64,000 nucleotides of DNA from Edaphobacillus lindanitolerans (lineage in GTDB: Bacteria > Bacillota > Bacilli > Bacillales_A > Planococcaceae): the NCBI RefSeq assembly GCF_900156305.1, contig NZ_FTPL01000001.1:558001-622000 (forward strand), read 5' to 3'. The translations under genes were made by a program, and so were the position numbers. This document shows, piece after piece, positions 33,375 through 42,790 of this stretch. The first letter of the stretch is position 1, and each line of letters begins with the position of its first letter. Below the pieces are notes generated by a model. That model had not been told where the DNA came from. It did no database searches and worked only from the letters and a program-made list of their open reading frames with translations.

Positions 33375-34025
33375 TTATTCTGCCGGAGTCTCGCGGCGAT
33401 TCAGGTTTCCGTCCGTTGATGCACTGATTTTGGCGAGCACATTCCGGAACCATGGAATCGTGTAATGGACCAGCTGGCCGAGGAACAGTGCGATCAGCAC
33501 CGTCCCGATGCCGACCGGGCCGCCGAGCAGCCAGCCGGCGACGGCGACTGTCACTTCCAGGCCGGTCCGGACCGTCTTCACGCTCCAGCCGGTCTTCTCG
33601 GTGATGATGAGCATGAGCGTGTCGCGCGGGCCGGCACCGATCCCAGGTGACACATACATGCCGACCCCAGCCGCCATGACCCCCGTCCCCGCAACGAAGA
33701 TTGCCGTCTGGCCGGCAATCGTGGAAATATCGGGAATGAGCCAGTAAAAGAAATCGATGAACAGGCCGATGAGCAGCATGTTGAGCCACGTCCCGATCTG
33801 CGGCCAGCGACGGAGGACCGCCGCCGTCCCCCCGACGATGATGAGGCCGGTGATGATCGACCAGGAACCGATCGTCAGGCCGAAGTTCCGGAACAGGCCG
33901 ACGTGGAGCACATCCCACGGTCCGATGCCGAGCTTCTCACCCTTGATCGTCATCGTGATGCCGAGAGAAAGGATCAGCTGGCCGACGAAAAAGAACGCCC
34001 ATCGCCATATCAAAGTCCGGTGCAT
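33375..34025 (-). CDS. yczE: YczE/YitT-like integral membrane protein
   Basis: A 216-residue protein with five or so membrane helices. The N-terminus FFVGQLILSLGITMTIKGEKLGIGPWDVLHVGL and the later block GIGAGPRDTLMLIITEKTG are typical of the YczE family (membrane proteins related to YitT). The function is unknown; B. subtilis yczE affects surfactin production. The ATG at 34025 has AGGGAG nine bases upstream; the in-frame start at 34073 overlaps ybaK and has no site. It follows ybaK by 44 bases on the same strand, so the two may be one unit. Confidence 0.85.
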   Translation of the reverse strand: MHRTLIWRWAFFFVGQLILSLGITMTIKGEKLGIGPWDVLHVGLFRNFGLTIGSWSIITGLIIVGGTAAVLRRWPQIGTWLNMLLIGLFIDFFYWLIPDISTIAGQTAIFVAGTGVMAAGVGMYVSPGIGAGPRDTLMLIITEKTGWSVKTVRTGLEVTVAVAGWLLGGPVGIGTVLIALFLGQLVHYTIPWFRNVLAKISASTDGNLNRRETPAE

Positions 34026-34069
34026 CGCCCATCTCCCTTCCTCCGCCGGTAGCCCGGCCGGAATACGGG

Positions 34070-34558
34070 TCATTTCACAAGCGGGGCGAATTCCGCATCC
34101 GCCGCCGCTGCCAGCACCTTCGGTTCCAGCTTCATCTGGAGTCCCCGTCTGCCCGCACTGACCACCATTCGTTCAAGGGCCTTCCCGGAATCATCGATGA
34201 ATGTCGGGAATGGCTTTTTCATGCCGAGCGGCGAACAGCCCCCGCGGACGTACCCCGTCACGTCGGTCAGGTCCTTCAGATGGAGCATTTCAATCCGCTT
34301 CTCCCCCGCGGCCTTCGCTGCCTTTTTCAGGTCCAGCTCTTTCTCGACCGGAATGACAAACACAAAATACTTCCCCGCCCCCGACGTGGAGACAAGCGTC
34401 TTATAGACGAGACGGGGATCCTGGCCCGTCTTCTCGGCTACGGAGATGCCGTCGTTCAGGCCGTCTTCCACAGCATATTCGATCAGTTCATAATCTGCCT
34501 TCATCCGGTCAAGCTGCCGGGCGGCATTTGTTTTTTGGACCTTGTCCTTTTTCCCCAT
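34070..34558 (-). CDS. ybaK: Cys-tRNA(Pro) deacylase YbaK/EbsC
   Basis: A 162-residue YbaK/ProX-like editing protein. Blocks include KTNAARQLDRMKADYELIEY, GQDPRLVYKTLVS, the catalytic-site lysine region and TGYVRGGCSPLGMKKPFPTFID. It removes cysteine wrongly charged to tRNA-Pro. It lies 18 bases after topB on the same strand and may be co-transcribed with it and with the YczE-like gene. Confidence 0.93.
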   Translation of the reverse strand: MGKKDKVQKTNAARQLDRMKADYELIEYAVEDGLNDGISVAEKTGQDPRLVYKTLVSTSGAGKYFVFVIPVEKELDLKKAAKAAGEKRIEMLHLKDLTDVTGYVRGGCSPLGMKKPFPTFIDDSGKALERMVVSAGRRGLQMKLEPKVLAAAADAEFAPLVK

Positions 34559-34576
34559 ACCGCGGCTCCTCTCTCG

Positions 34577-36751
34577 TCAGTCCTTATTCTCCAGCAGTTT
34601 CTTCAGTGCTTCGGCCATGGCCGTGTTGGCCGGCTCTTCCTGTGTCTTCATGTATTTCTGCATGTCCCGCTTGGATGCTTTGCCGGTGTTGGACTTGGCC
34701 TTGCGCTTTTCAAATGCGGACAGCTTTTCCCGGTATCCGCACTTGCAGGTGAAGATCCGGCCTTCCCCTTCGCCGCGGAGTTCAAGCTTCTTGTGGCAAT
34801 TCGGGCAGCGGGCGTTCGTCAGCTGGGAGACGCGCTGGCGGTGGCCGCACTCACGGTCCTGGCAGACGAGCATCTTGCCCCGCTTGCCGTTCACTTCGAG
34901 CATCGGCTTGCCGCAGTCCGGGCACATCTTGCCGGTGACATTGTCATGCTTGAACTTTTTGCCGGAGGACTTCACTTCGGAGACGGCACTGCGCGCAAAA
35001 TCCGTCATTTCCTTCATGAATGCCTTCTTTTGCATCTCGCCTTTGGCGATTTTCGTCAGCTTCTGCTCCCACTCGCCGGTGAGCGCCGGGGATTTCAGGT
35101 CTTCGGGGACGAGCTCGAGCAGCTGGCGGCCTTTGGACGTCGTATAAATGTCATGGCCTTTCTTTTCGATGACGAACGAATTGAACAGTTTTTCAATGAT
35201 GTCCGCCCGGGTCGCCACCGTTCCGAGTCCGCCGGTCTCCCCGAGCGTCCGGATCAGGTCTTTTGATTCGCCCGCCATGAACTGGGCCGGGTTCTCCATG
35301 GCCGCGAGCAGCGTTCCTTCGTTGAACCGGGCCGGCGGTTTAGTCTGTCCTTCGGTCATCGAGAATGCCCGGATTCCGAGCTTCTCGCCTTTCTCGAACG
35401 GCGGAAGCTTTTTGTCGTCGTCTTCCTCCGCGTCAAGCCCGTATACGGCCCGCCAGCCCTCGTCCATGATCGTCCGGCCCTTTGCATGGAACCGCTCGCC
35501 GCCGGCCTCCAGGACCGCAGTCACCGCTTCGTAACGGTAAGGGCCGGAGAATACGGCGAGGAACCGTTTGACAATCAGGTCGAACAGGCGCTTCTCGCCG
35601 TCGCTCATCCGTTCCAGTACGGCCGGTTCCTCCGTCGGGATGATTGCGTGGTGATCGCTCACCTTCCCGTCGTCGATGACGCCCTTCTGCGGTTTCGGCG
35701 AGCCGGACCGCATGATGGCAGCCACGTCTTTCCGGTAGGGGGCGAGCCGGACCGCTTCCAGACGCTCTTTCAGCGTGGAGGCCATGTCGGAGGTCAGGTG
35801 CTTGGAATCCGTCCGGGGATAAGTGACCGCCTTGTGCGTCTCATACAGTCCCTGAAGCGTATTCAATGTTTCCTTCGCCGACCAGCCCCACCGCTTGTGC
35901 GCCTCCTTCTGCAGTTCTGTCAGGTCGAACAAAGGCGGTGCAGGCTGTTGCTTCGGCGTACGCTTCACTTCCGTGATCGTTCCTTCGTGCAGACGGTCGA
36001 GCTTGTTGAGCAGCGCTTCCGCTTCGCCCCGCTCGAACGTCCGGCCGTCGCCGGATTTTCCGCCTGCCCACCCGAACCGGCCCGAATCGGTGAGCGCCTG
36101 GACGCCGTAGAACGATTTCGGTCTGAATTCGTTGATCTGGCGCTCCCGCTCGGCGATCATCGCGAGCGTCGGCGTCTGGACGCGTCCGGTCGACAGCTGG
36201 GCGTTGTGCTTCACGGTGAGGGCCCGCGTCGCATTGATCCCCACGACCCAGTCCGCCTCCGCGCGTGCTTCCGCCGCACGGAACAGATTGTCATATTCAC
36301 GGCCGTCCCTGAGGTGCTTGAATCCGTCCCGGATCGCCTTGTCGGTGACAGACGAGATCCAGAGCCGCTTGATCGGTTTCTTGGTCTTCGCTTTTTCAAG
36401 GATCCAGCGGGCGACAAGCTCCCCTTCACGCCCGGCATCCGTCGCGATGATGACTTCCTTGACATCGACCCGGTTCAGCAGCGCCTTTACGGCATTGAAC
36501 TGCTTGGTTGTCTGCCGGATCGGAACAAGCTTGAACGGATCGGGAAGGATCGGCAGGTCTTCCATCTTCCACTCTTTATATGACGGGCTGTACTGTTCGG
36601 GGTCAGCCTGTGTCACGAGGTGGCCGAGCGCCCACGTGACGATATGGCTCGGCCCCTCAAGCGAGCCGTTGCCTTTCTGGTTGCATCCGAGCACGCGGGC
36701 GATGTCCCGGGCAACGGACGGTTTTTCAGCAAGTACCAATGATTTGGACAA
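34577..36751 (-). CDS. topB: DNA topoisomerase III
   Basis: A 724-residue type IA topoisomerase, very close to the 727 of B. subtilis TopB. The Toprim site is IIATDAGREGELVARWIL, the active tyrosine is in VTYPRTDSKHL, and the C-terminus has two zinc-ribbon-like modules with CPDCGKPMLEV..CQDRECGH and CPNCHKKL..CKCGYR, followed by a basic tail. It relaxes and decatenates DNA. The start is a TTG at 36751 with GAGGAG upstream; the open frame continues further up without family similarity. Confidence 0.96.
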   Translation of the reverse strand: MSKSLVLAEKPSVARDIARVLGCNQKGNGSLEGPSHIVTWALGHLVTQADPEQYSPSYKEWKMEDLPILPDPFKLVPIRQTTKQFNAVKALLNRVDVKEVIIATDAGREGELVARWILEKAKTKKPIKRLWISSVTDKAIRDGFKHLRDGREYDNLFRAAEARAEADWVVGINATRALTVKHNAQLSTGRVQTPTLAMIAERERQINEFRPKSFYGVQALTDSGRFGWAGGKSGDGRTFERGEAEALLNKLDRLHEGTITEVKRTPKQQPAPPLFDLTELQKEAHKRWGWSAKETLNTLQGLYETHKAVTYPRTDSKHLTSDMASTLKERLEAVRLAPYRKDVAAIMRSGSPKPQKGVIDDGKVSDHHAIIPTEEPAVLERMSDGEKRLFDLIVKRFLAVFSGPYRYEAVTAVLEAGGERFHAKGRTIMDEGWRAVYGLDAEEDDDKKLPPFEKGEKLGIRAFSMTEGQTKPPARFNEGTLLAAMENPAQFMAGESKDLIRTLGETGGLGTVATRADIIEKLFNSFVIEKKGHDIYTTSKGRQLLELVPEDLKSPALTGEWEQKLTKIAKGEMQKKAFMKEMTDFARSAVSEVKSSGKKFKHDNVTGKMCPDCGKPMLEVNGKRGKMLVCQDRECGHRQRVSQLTNARCPNCHKKLELRGEGEGRIFTCKCGYREKLSAFEKRKAKSNTGKASKRDMQKYMKTQEEPANTAMAEALKKLLENKD

Positions 36752-36877
36752 AGTATTGCAACTCCTCTCATACAGTTGAATTATACAAGACCGGGGGCCG
36801 GATTTCACCGGAGGGCTCCGCTGCCGCCGAAACGGAGTGACTGTTTTTATGTTCAGCGTTCTTTCCCGCTGCTCAGA

Positions 36878-36935
36878 AGACCGATTGAGACATCGAAGTG
36901 ACCGATTCCGTGAATTAAGAGACCGGATTCACAGA
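36878..36935. repeat. Short GACCGATT-type tandem repeat
   Basis: In the 240-base gap between topB and the antiporter gene, GACCGATT-like words recur at about 36879, 36900 and 36921 (AGACCGATTGAG, TGACCGATTCCG, AGACCGGATTCAC), a 21-base period. It resembles the motif repeated at 32.0 kb. Confidence 0.5.
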
Positions 36936-36942
36936 CGCCGAC

Positions 36943-36983
36943 AAAAAAACGGCCGGGAGTGAATCCAATCCACTCTCCGGCCG
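36943..36983 (-). terminator. Terminator after the antiporter gene
   Basis: An interrupted stem CGGCCGG.GAGTG / CACTC.CCGGCCG (36950-36961 with 36971-36983) followed on the minus strand by TTTTTTT. Confidence 0.8.
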
Positions 36984-36993
36984 TGCAGGTTGT

Positions 36994-38946
36994 TCACTTT
37001 AACGCAGAATCAGGAGCCGGTCCCGGCAGAGGTGCTTTCGGTCCTCCGCCGTTCCCTCCGTTCGTCAGCTTCCGCTCGATTTCGCTGCGATCGGCGGTCA
37101 CTTTGCCGTCGCCGGCGCCTTCAAGGCGCTCTTTCACCTTGTCGACCGTTTTGTCCGGCGGAGCCAGTGAGATGACGGTGTCGCCCGCTTCCGCGCCGAT
37201 TTCCTTGCCCGGCGAATAGATGTCGATCCCGCCGTCTTTCCTCAGGATATAAAGGAGCACCGGGCTTTCGTCCCGCTCCCGCAAGTACTGTGTATACGTA
37301 TAGCGCTCGGTGATCGGCGTCTTGCGGATCACATGGCCCGCACGGATGCGCGCGTCGAGGACGGCAACCGGAAGCGCCGGTTCGAACAGGAAGCGGCCCG
37401 GCGAGCGAACGAGCCGGACTCCCTCCACCCCGTACCTCTTCGGATCCCCTCTCAGGCCTGCACGGTATACCGCATCCTGGCCGAGATCATGGGCGAAGTC
37501 GCTGCACACATGTGCATTGTACAAGTCCATGTGGGTCATGGAGAGCATATATTGATACGGGGTCAGGTCAAACCGGTAGTCGATCTGCTCGGACAGGACA
37601 TCTCCCGGCAGCACATCCACCCCAAGTTTTCTCGCTTCGGACAGGTCATGCCACGTATCATCCATGATGGCGGCAGGCTTGCCGTCATCCTTCAGCGACT
37701 TGGCAAGCTGCGCACTGAACAGTCCGCCCCCGATGATCAGGGCTCCCGAGGAGTCGGAAGCGACGAGGTTCAGTTTCCTCGCAAGAGGCCCCAGCGTGAA
37801 CCCGTGAACGAGCACTGTCCCGAAGACGAGCGCGAAGGTGAGCGCCGTCAGCAGCTCGGCATCCTCATATCCGTGCTCCAGAAGGATTGACGCAAAATAT
37901 CCGGAAACCGTGAGAGCCACGATCCCGCGCGGCGCAATCCAGCTGATGAGCGTACGCTCCCGGTTCGTCAGATCGGTGCCGATGGTGGACAGCCAGATCG
38001 AAATCGGACGGACAAGGAACAGCGTCGCGAGAACGAACGCGATGATCCGGGGATTGAAGATGCCGAGCAGCGTGTCGATGTGCAGAGATGCCGTCAGCAT
38101 GACGAAGATGTAGGAAACGAGCAGCACGGTCACGTTCTCCTTGAAATGACGGATATCCTCGATTGATGACAAGTGCATGTTCGCCATCGTCATCCCCATC
38201 ACCGTGACCGCAAGCAGTCCCGTCTCATCCATCACTTCATTGGAAAGGACGAATACGAACAGGACGGCTGCAAACAGAACCGGAGACTTCAGAAACTCCG
38301 GAACCCCGTCCCGTTCAAACGTCCGGCCGAGCATCCAGCCGATGAACCAGCCGAGGATTCCTGCGAAGAGGGATGCGGCAAAGAATATGAGGATCCCCGA
38401 ACCCGAGAGATCCCCGCCGATAAAGCGGATCGTCTGGAACGCAAACAGGGCCAGAAGCGCGCCGAACGGGTCGACGACGATGCCTTCCCATTTCAGGACG
38501 GCAGCGACCCTCGGCTTCAGCCGGGCCTGCCGGAGCAGCGGAAGGATGACCGTCGGACCGGTCACGATGAACAGGCCGCCGATGACGAATGCGACTTCCC
38601 AGCTCAGACCGGCGACAAAATGCGCGGCGAGCGAGCCGAGGATCCAGGCGAGGAACGCCCCGGCGGTGACGATCCGGCCGACGGGCTTGGAAAAGCCCCT
38701 GATTTCGCGGAAGTCCAGGTTCAGGCTCCCCTCGAAAAGAATGATCGCCACGGCAATCGAGATGATCGGAGAGAAAAAGTTCCCGAGCCCCTCCTGTGGA
38801 TTGATGAGCCCGAACACCGGGCCGACGAGCAGACCCGCCACGGACATGACGACGATGGCCGGAAGTTTCAGTTTCCAGGCCACCCACTGGGAGCCGATCC
38901 CGAGTGCGCCGATCGCCATCACGTCAAACAGAAATGAACCGAACAT
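36994..38946 (-). CDS. Cation:proton antiporter (CPA family) with C-terminal regulatory domain
   Basis: A 650-residue protein. Residues 1-390 form about 12 membrane helices of the Na/H exchanger family (VAIILFEGSLNLDFREIRG, GPTVILPLLRQARLKPRV, LKWEGIVVDPFGALLA and WIAPRGIVALTVSGYFA). The remainder is cytoplasmic, with a Rossmann-like TrkA-N-type unit (SSGALIIGGGLFSAQLAKSL) and a TrkA-C-like segment near the end, so nucleotide or redox control is likely. The ion is Na or K; the sequence does not decide. The ATG at 38946 has AGGAGG eight bases upstream. It is a single-gene unit. Confidence 0.88.
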   Translation of the reverse strand: MFGSFLFDVMAIGALGIGSQWVAWKLKLPAIVVMSVAGLLVGPVFGLINPQEGLGNFFSPIISIAVAIILFEGSLNLDFREIRGFSKPVGRIVTAGAFLAWILGSLAAHFVAGLSWEVAFVIGGLFIVTGPTVILPLLRQARLKPRVAAVLKWEGIVVDPFGALLALFAFQTIRFIGGDLSGSGILIFFAASLFAGILGWFIGWMLGRTFERDGVPEFLKSPVLFAAVLFVFVLSNEVMDETGLLAVTVMGMTMANMHLSSIEDIRHFKENVTVLLVSYIFVMLTASLHIDTLLGIFNPRIIAFVLATLFLVRPISIWLSTIGTDLTNRERTLISWIAPRGIVALTVSGYFASILLEHGYEDAELLTALTFALVFGTVLVHGFTLGPLARKLNLVASDSSGALIIGGGLFSAQLAKSLKDDGKPAAIMDDTWHDLSEARKLGVDVLPGDVLSEQIDYRFDLTPYQYMLSMTHMDLYNAHVCSDFAHDLGQDAVYRAGLRGDPKRYGVEGVRLVRSPGRFLFEPALPVAVLDARIRAGHVIRKTPITERYTYTQYLRERDESPVLLYILRKDGGIDIYSPGKEIGAEAGDTVISLAPPDKTVDKVKERLEGAGDGKVTADRSEIERKLTNGGNGGGPKAPLPGPAPDSALK

Positions 38947-39093
38947 AGAAGGTTCCTCCTTTCCCCGGATTCCAAAAATAATTACCAGTTTACCATATTC
39001 CATGCCGACTTCCAGCGGTGCGCCTCATAATCCGCCGGCCTGTCCCATATGTTGGACAGGAACACAGTTTCTAAGTCAGAAAGGGTGAAGACC

Positions 39094-40125
39094 TTGACCG
39101 GACAAGCAAAGAAGACCGCCGTTCTGCACTGTACGGATCCACTGGCCCCTTCCGGCTACCGGGCGAGGCGCGCCGTCCGCATTGCGCAGTCGCTGAAAGA
39201 AGCCGGAATCGACGTCGTCTTCCTATCCGGCCATCCTCTTCCGAACGCGGAAGAGGCCGGATTCCGGACCGAGAAGATCGGCGGCCGGAATGCGCTCATC
39301 AAGGCGGTGGAACGCCTCCGGCCCGATGTGCTGCTAAGAGACGACCGGCGCTCCGATCCGGCGGAAGTGGCGGAACTCCGCAGCCTCGTCCCTGCCATCA
39401 TCCACTTTGACGATGACGGGGACGGATCCGCGGAGGCGGACCTCGTCTTCCAGACGCTATACCGTGAACCCCGAGGCGAATCGCCGCCGAACGTCGTCAA
39501 CGGGCCCGCCGGATTCATCGCTGACCCGTCCCTGCTGCGCCACCGCCGTGCCGGCACGAAAAAGGCTTCACCGGGGGACCTTCCGCATATTGTCGTCACC
39601 CACGGACCCGAAGATCCCGGGGACCTGTCGCGCCGGACGCTCCGGCACCTGACACAGCTCCACATCCCGCTGAAAGTGACAGTCCTTCTCGGAGAGGCAT
39701 ATGCCCATCCCGCCGACGTCCTGCAGATGATGGCGCTCAGCCGGAAAAATGTCACCGTGAAGCGGATGCCGTACGATTATGGAGAGGAACTGGCATCAGC
39801 CGACATCGTGATCTGTTCGTCCGGACACATTCCCTATGATGTCGCATTCCTCAGCATTCCGTGCATCGTGCTCGCCCAGAATGAGGATGAGCTGGCGCAC
39901 GCGTTCCCGTCCGAAGACAACGGCTTCCTGCCGCTCGGCCTCGGACGTAAGGTGAAGCAGTCGATGCTGCTCAACGCCGTCATGGAATTTCTGCTCCATG
40001 AACCTCGCCGGAAGCGGGCGGTCTCCCGCCAGGACGCGCTCGGCGTCGAGGACGGCATCGGGGCGGTGAGCGAGGCTGTGCTTTACTATCTTGAATACCC
40101 GCCGCGAAAAAAACTGGACCGTTGA
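39094..40125 (+). CDS. PseG-like GT-B fold protein
   Basis: A 343-residue protein resembling PseG (UDP-sugar hydrolase in pseudaminic acid synthesis) and other GT-B-fold nucleotide-sugar proteins. The N-terminal half has TDPLAPSGYRARRAVRIAQ and the middle carries IIHFDDDGDG. The C-terminal half has HIVVTHGPEDPGDLSRRTL and the phosphate-binding-like ASADIVICSSGHIPYDVAFL. No other nucleotide-sugar genes are near, so its substrate is unknown. The start is TTG at 39094, eight bases after AAAGGG; an in-frame ATG at 39049 has no ribosome site. It is divergent from the antiporter. Confidence 0.75.
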   Translation: MTGQAKKTAVLHCTDPLAPSGYRARRAVRIAQSLKEAGIDVVFLSGHPLPNAEEAGFRTEKIGGRNALIKAVERLRPDVLLRDDRRSDPAEVAELRSLVPAIIHFDDDGDGSAEADLVFQTLYREPRGESPPNVVNGPAGFIADPSLLRHRRAGTKKASPGDLPHIVVTHGPEDPGDLSRRTLRHLTQLHIPLKVTVLLGEAYAHPADVLQMMALSRKNVTVKRMPYDYGEELASADIVICSSGHIPYDVAFLSIPCIVLAQNEDELAHAFPSEDNGFLPLGLGRKVKQSMLLNAVMEFLLHEPRRKRAVSRQDALGVEDGIGAVSEAVLYYLEYPPRKKLDR

Positions 40126-40184
40126 CGGGCGAGACGCCTCCCCGCACGATATGATACAATTCGTTTGACAAGGAGGCGTTCCTC

Positions 40185-40370
40185 ATGGATCGACGTTCCC
40201 TGGAATCACAGATCGCAGAGCTGAAAATGGACTACATCAGCCTGCAGGGAGATATCGAGAAGCTCGAATCGACCGGCCACGGTGACCAGATCGCCAAGGC
40301 GGAAGAACGGCTGGCCGCCATGGAAGAACGATTGGCCGGCCTGAACCGGCAGCTCGATGATCTCGGATAA
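40185..40370 (+). CDS. Small coiled-coil protein (SE1832-like)
   Basis: A 61-residue acidic protein that is almost entirely a predicted coiled coil: LESQIAELKMDYISLQGDIE and AEERLAAMEERLAGLNRQL. It resembles the small SE1832/SE1561-type proteins of Staphylococcaceae and Bacillaceae. The ribosome site is AAGGAGG with good spacing, and codon use is like its neighbours, so it is a real gene. TACAAT at about 40155 is a possible -10. It ends directly in a terminator. The function is unknown. Confidence 0.82.
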   Translation: MDRRSLESQIAELKMDYISLQGDIEKLESTGHGDQIAKAEERLAAMEERLAGLNRQLDDLG

Positions 40371-40410
40371 AAACGGCCCGCACGCCCATCCCGGTGTGCC
40401 GGCCGTTTTT
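40369..40410. terminator. Bidirectional terminator
   Basis: Outer stem AAAAACGGCC/GGCCGTTTTT (40369-40378 with 40401-40410) with a further inner pairing; it overlaps the stop of the small coiled-coil gene. Confidence 0.85.
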
Positions 40411-40437
40411 GCGTTCTCCTGAATTTAATGGGACAGT

Positions 40438-41898
40438 TCAGTATGTCGTCAGCTTCAGCAGCTCCTGAAGCGCATAGATGACCCGCTGCAGCTGCGAGAG
40501 TCCGTCCAGCTTTTCCTCTGCAGCAACCGTAAAGAGCGCGTCCTCATTCGTCCAAAGACGGTTGAAGTAGGCATCCATCTCCTTAAACAGCGGGGCGTCC
40601 GGCTCTCCCTCGATCCGGATATTCGACTCCAGGTTGTAGTCTTCAAGCGCCCGGTCCGTCATGTTGGCAGCCCCGCTCGAAATCGCGGCGATATCATCGG
40701 TCTTCACGTAGACCAGCTTCGTATGGTACTGGCCGATCACCGTGTTGTAGAACTTCACTTGAATCTTGCCGTTTGATTCCTCCAGCATTTCATCCACGAC
40801 CGGCTTGTTCGGCAGGCCGGTTTTCTTGTTGCCGAACGCATTTTCATTCGGATCCAGCACGAGACGTACTTCCGCGCCCCGGTCCGCGGCATCATAGAGC
40901 GCCCCGATGACATCCCGGTTTGCAATATAGAACATTCCGAGCCAGATTTCATCGCCTTTTCCCGCCTTGCCGATGTCTTCGAGAACATGGTCCAGGATTT
41001 TGGATTCGGTGATGTACTGTACGCCGTACCGGCCGTCAGCATCTTCCTTCACCTTTGCACGGGGGAATTTTTTCGGACCGCCCGAGTAGCGGGAAACGGC
41101 TTCTTCCGCTTCCAGCACATCATTGATCACCGGGCCGTCCGCCTTGAACGCGACGTTGCCGTGCCAGCCGCTCGCGTCATGCGGATTGCCGGAGTTGACG
41201 AGCACCCCTTCTTCCGTCGCGATCACTTTTCGGTGGTTCGCCTTCACGTTCAGCAGCTTCAGATAGGAACGGGCCGTCATCTTCGGCGCCTCGCTCGCCA
41301 TCGGGTTCGGCAGCCAGCCTTTGCCTTTCTCTCCGAACCAGTGGAAGAAAATCCGATAGACACCCGAATAAAGCGGCGTCGAGTCCCTAAGCGGATCAAG
41401 TTCCGTGATGACCACATCCACACCCGCCTCTTCCAGTTCCTTCAGCTCCTTTGTCTCATAGGAGCCATATCCGGTATTGACCGGGTCGGTGATCAGGATG
41501 ACCGGCATGCCGGGATTCTCTTTTTTCTTCTGCACCAGCTTTTCCGTCATCTCCTCGGCCAGCTCCGGGAAATCCTCCTGCTCGTCGTAATACCGGTTGT
41601 AGAGGAAGAAGTCCGCGACGATAAACTCTTCCGCACGGTCGATCATCGCGAACACCTCATCAAAAATTCCGTTCTCATGCCGCATCCCTTTTTTCGACTC
41701 TGTCTGTGAAAACGTCAGATCCGTCAGCATCTCCACATCGTCGGTCCGGTGAAGCTGTCCTTCATAGCTTGTGCCGGCAGGGAGCGGCTTATATGTATGC
41801 CACAAAAAAACGCCGATATATAAAAGGACGAACACACAGAGCAGTATCGTCACGATCCGTCGCCGCGTCCCCCACTCCTTTTTCCTCTGCTTGCCCAT
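40438..41898 (-). CDS. Membrane-anchored phospholipase D family protein
   Basis: A 486-residue protein with a basic N-terminus, one membrane anchor (about 15-36) and two HKD-type half sites. The first is KANHRKVIATEEGVLVNSGNP and the second QYHTKLVYVKTDDIAAISSG, followed by NMTDRALEDYNLESNIRI. The architecture is that of PLDc_2 proteins such as cardiolipin synthase relatives, but the double N-terminal helix of ClsA is missing, so the lipid substrate is open. The ATG at 41898 is nine bases after GGGAGG. It lies downstream of the sigma factor gene but behind that gene's terminator. Confidence 0.85.
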   Translation of the reverse strand: MGKQRKKEWGTRRRIVTILLCVFVLLYIGVFLWHTYKPLPAGTSYEGQLHRTDDVEMLTDLTFSQTESKKGMRHENGIFDEVFAMIDRAEEFIVADFFLYNRYYDEQEDFPELAEEMTEKLVQKKKENPGMPVILITDPVNTGYGSYETKELKELEEAGVDVVITELDPLRDSTPLYSGVYRIFFHWFGEKGKGWLPNPMASEAPKMTARSYLKLLNVKANHRKVIATEEGVLVNSGNPHDASGWHGNVAFKADGPVINDVLEAEEAVSRYSGGPKKFPRAKVKEDADGRYGVQYITESKILDHVLEDIGKAGKGDEIWLGMFYIANRDVIGALYDAADRGAEVRLVLDPNENAFGNKKTGLPNKPVVDEMLEESNGKIQVKFYNTVIGQYHTKLVYVKTDDIAAISSGAANMTDRALEDYNLESNIRIEGEPDAPLFKEMDAYFNRLWTNEDALFTVAAEEKLDGLSQLQRVIYALQELLKLTTY

Positions 41899-42061
41899 CG
41901 GCACACGCCTCCCGTCTGTCTAGGTCTTTCATACCCTTCCCGCACGAAGCCGAAAACCGGCGGGGGAAAGAAAGATGCGGGCAACAGGAAAGTTTCGCCG
42001 TTTCTCCTGATTCCGGCGGAACCTGCCGGAATGTCCTGCGTCCTATCTGCATCCGGAAAAA

Positions 42062-42096
42062 CAAAAACCGCAGCCGCGGGCATTCGCGGCTGCGGT
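42062..42096 (-). terminator. Terminator after the sigma factor gene
   Basis: A 12-bp perfect stem ACCGCAGCCGCG/CGCGGCTGCGGT (42067-42078 with 42085-42096) followed on the minus strand by TTTTG. Confidence 0.88.
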
Positions 42097-42110
42097 CGGG
42101 ATTCAGTTTG

Positions 42111-42659
42111 TCAGGCGCCGACATATCCGACGGCGGTTTCGTCCAGTAGCATCATTTCTTTCAGACGCTGCTTCGCCCGGAACAGGCGGGATTTCACCGT
42201 GCCGATCGACACTTTCATCAGATCGGCGATTTCGATCAGCGAATACTGATTCACATAAAAGTAGAGCACGGTCTTCCGGTAGATGACGTCCAGTTCGCCC
42301 AGCTTCGACTGGACGATTTCACGCAGGTCATCGCGTTCAAGCAGATCTTCCGCGGTAGGCCCTGCACAAGGCACGAGGTCGAGGATCGGGACATCCAGCG
42401 TGTCCGGCTGCTCCATTACATGCTGGCTGCGGCGGACGGTCTTGCGGTAACGGTCGCGGAATGTATTCATGCAGATCGTCGTCAGCCAAGCCTTCACGTG
42501 ATCCACGCCCTCAAGCGCTTTTTCGTTGCGCACGACTTTGAGCCAGACGTCCTGCATGAGGTCCTCCGCCTCGTCCTTGTTGCGCGTGAGCTTCAGGCAG
42601 AGATGATAAATGAACCGTTCATATTCTTCGTAAATGAGTTCAACTTTTTGACCGGCCAT
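42111..42659 (-). CDS. ECF-type RNA polymerase sigma factor
   Basis: A 182-residue group 4 sigma factor. Region 2 is seen as EEYERFIYHLCLKLTRNKDEAEDLMQ and DVWLKVVRN, and region 4 as YSLIEIADLMKVSIGTVKSR, followed by LFRAKQRLKEM. It has the look of B. subtilis SigX/SigM/YlaC-type factors, but no exact orthologue could be named. The ATG at 42659 has GGAGGG upstream. No anti-sigma gene is adjacent: the downstream neighbour is a phospholipase D-like gene beyond a terminator, and the upstream neighbour is a CNNM/CBS protein. A possible ECF-type promoter lies at 42752-42726. Confidence 0.92.
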   Translation of the reverse strand: MAGQKVELIYEEYERFIYHLCLKLTRNKDEAEDLMQDVWLKVVRNEKALEGVDHVKAWLTTICMNTFRDRYRKTVRRSQHVMEQPDTLDVPILDLVPCAGPTAEDLLERDDLREIVQSKLGELDVIYRKTVLYFYVNQYSLIEIADLMKVSIGTVKSRLFRAKQRLKEMMLLDETAVGYVGA

Positions 42660-42725
42660 TGCCGATCCCTCCGTTCGTTGTATCGTTGTTGTCCTCATTG
42701 TCCTACACCGGCTGCCTTGCACTCC

Positions 42726-42752
42726 ATCGGATTCTCTTTCAGATACATTACA
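42726..42752 (-). promoter_or_regulatory. Candidate ECF-type (autoregulatory) promoter of the sigma factor gene
   Basis: On the minus strand TGTAAT (42752-42747), a 17-base spacer and CGAT (42729-42726) resemble the TGTAAC/CGAC boxes of SigX-type promoters. Autoregulation is inferred. Confidence 0.35.
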
Positions 42753-42790
42753 AAGGTGTAAGAGTCGGAGAAAGCTTTGGCCGGCATCAT

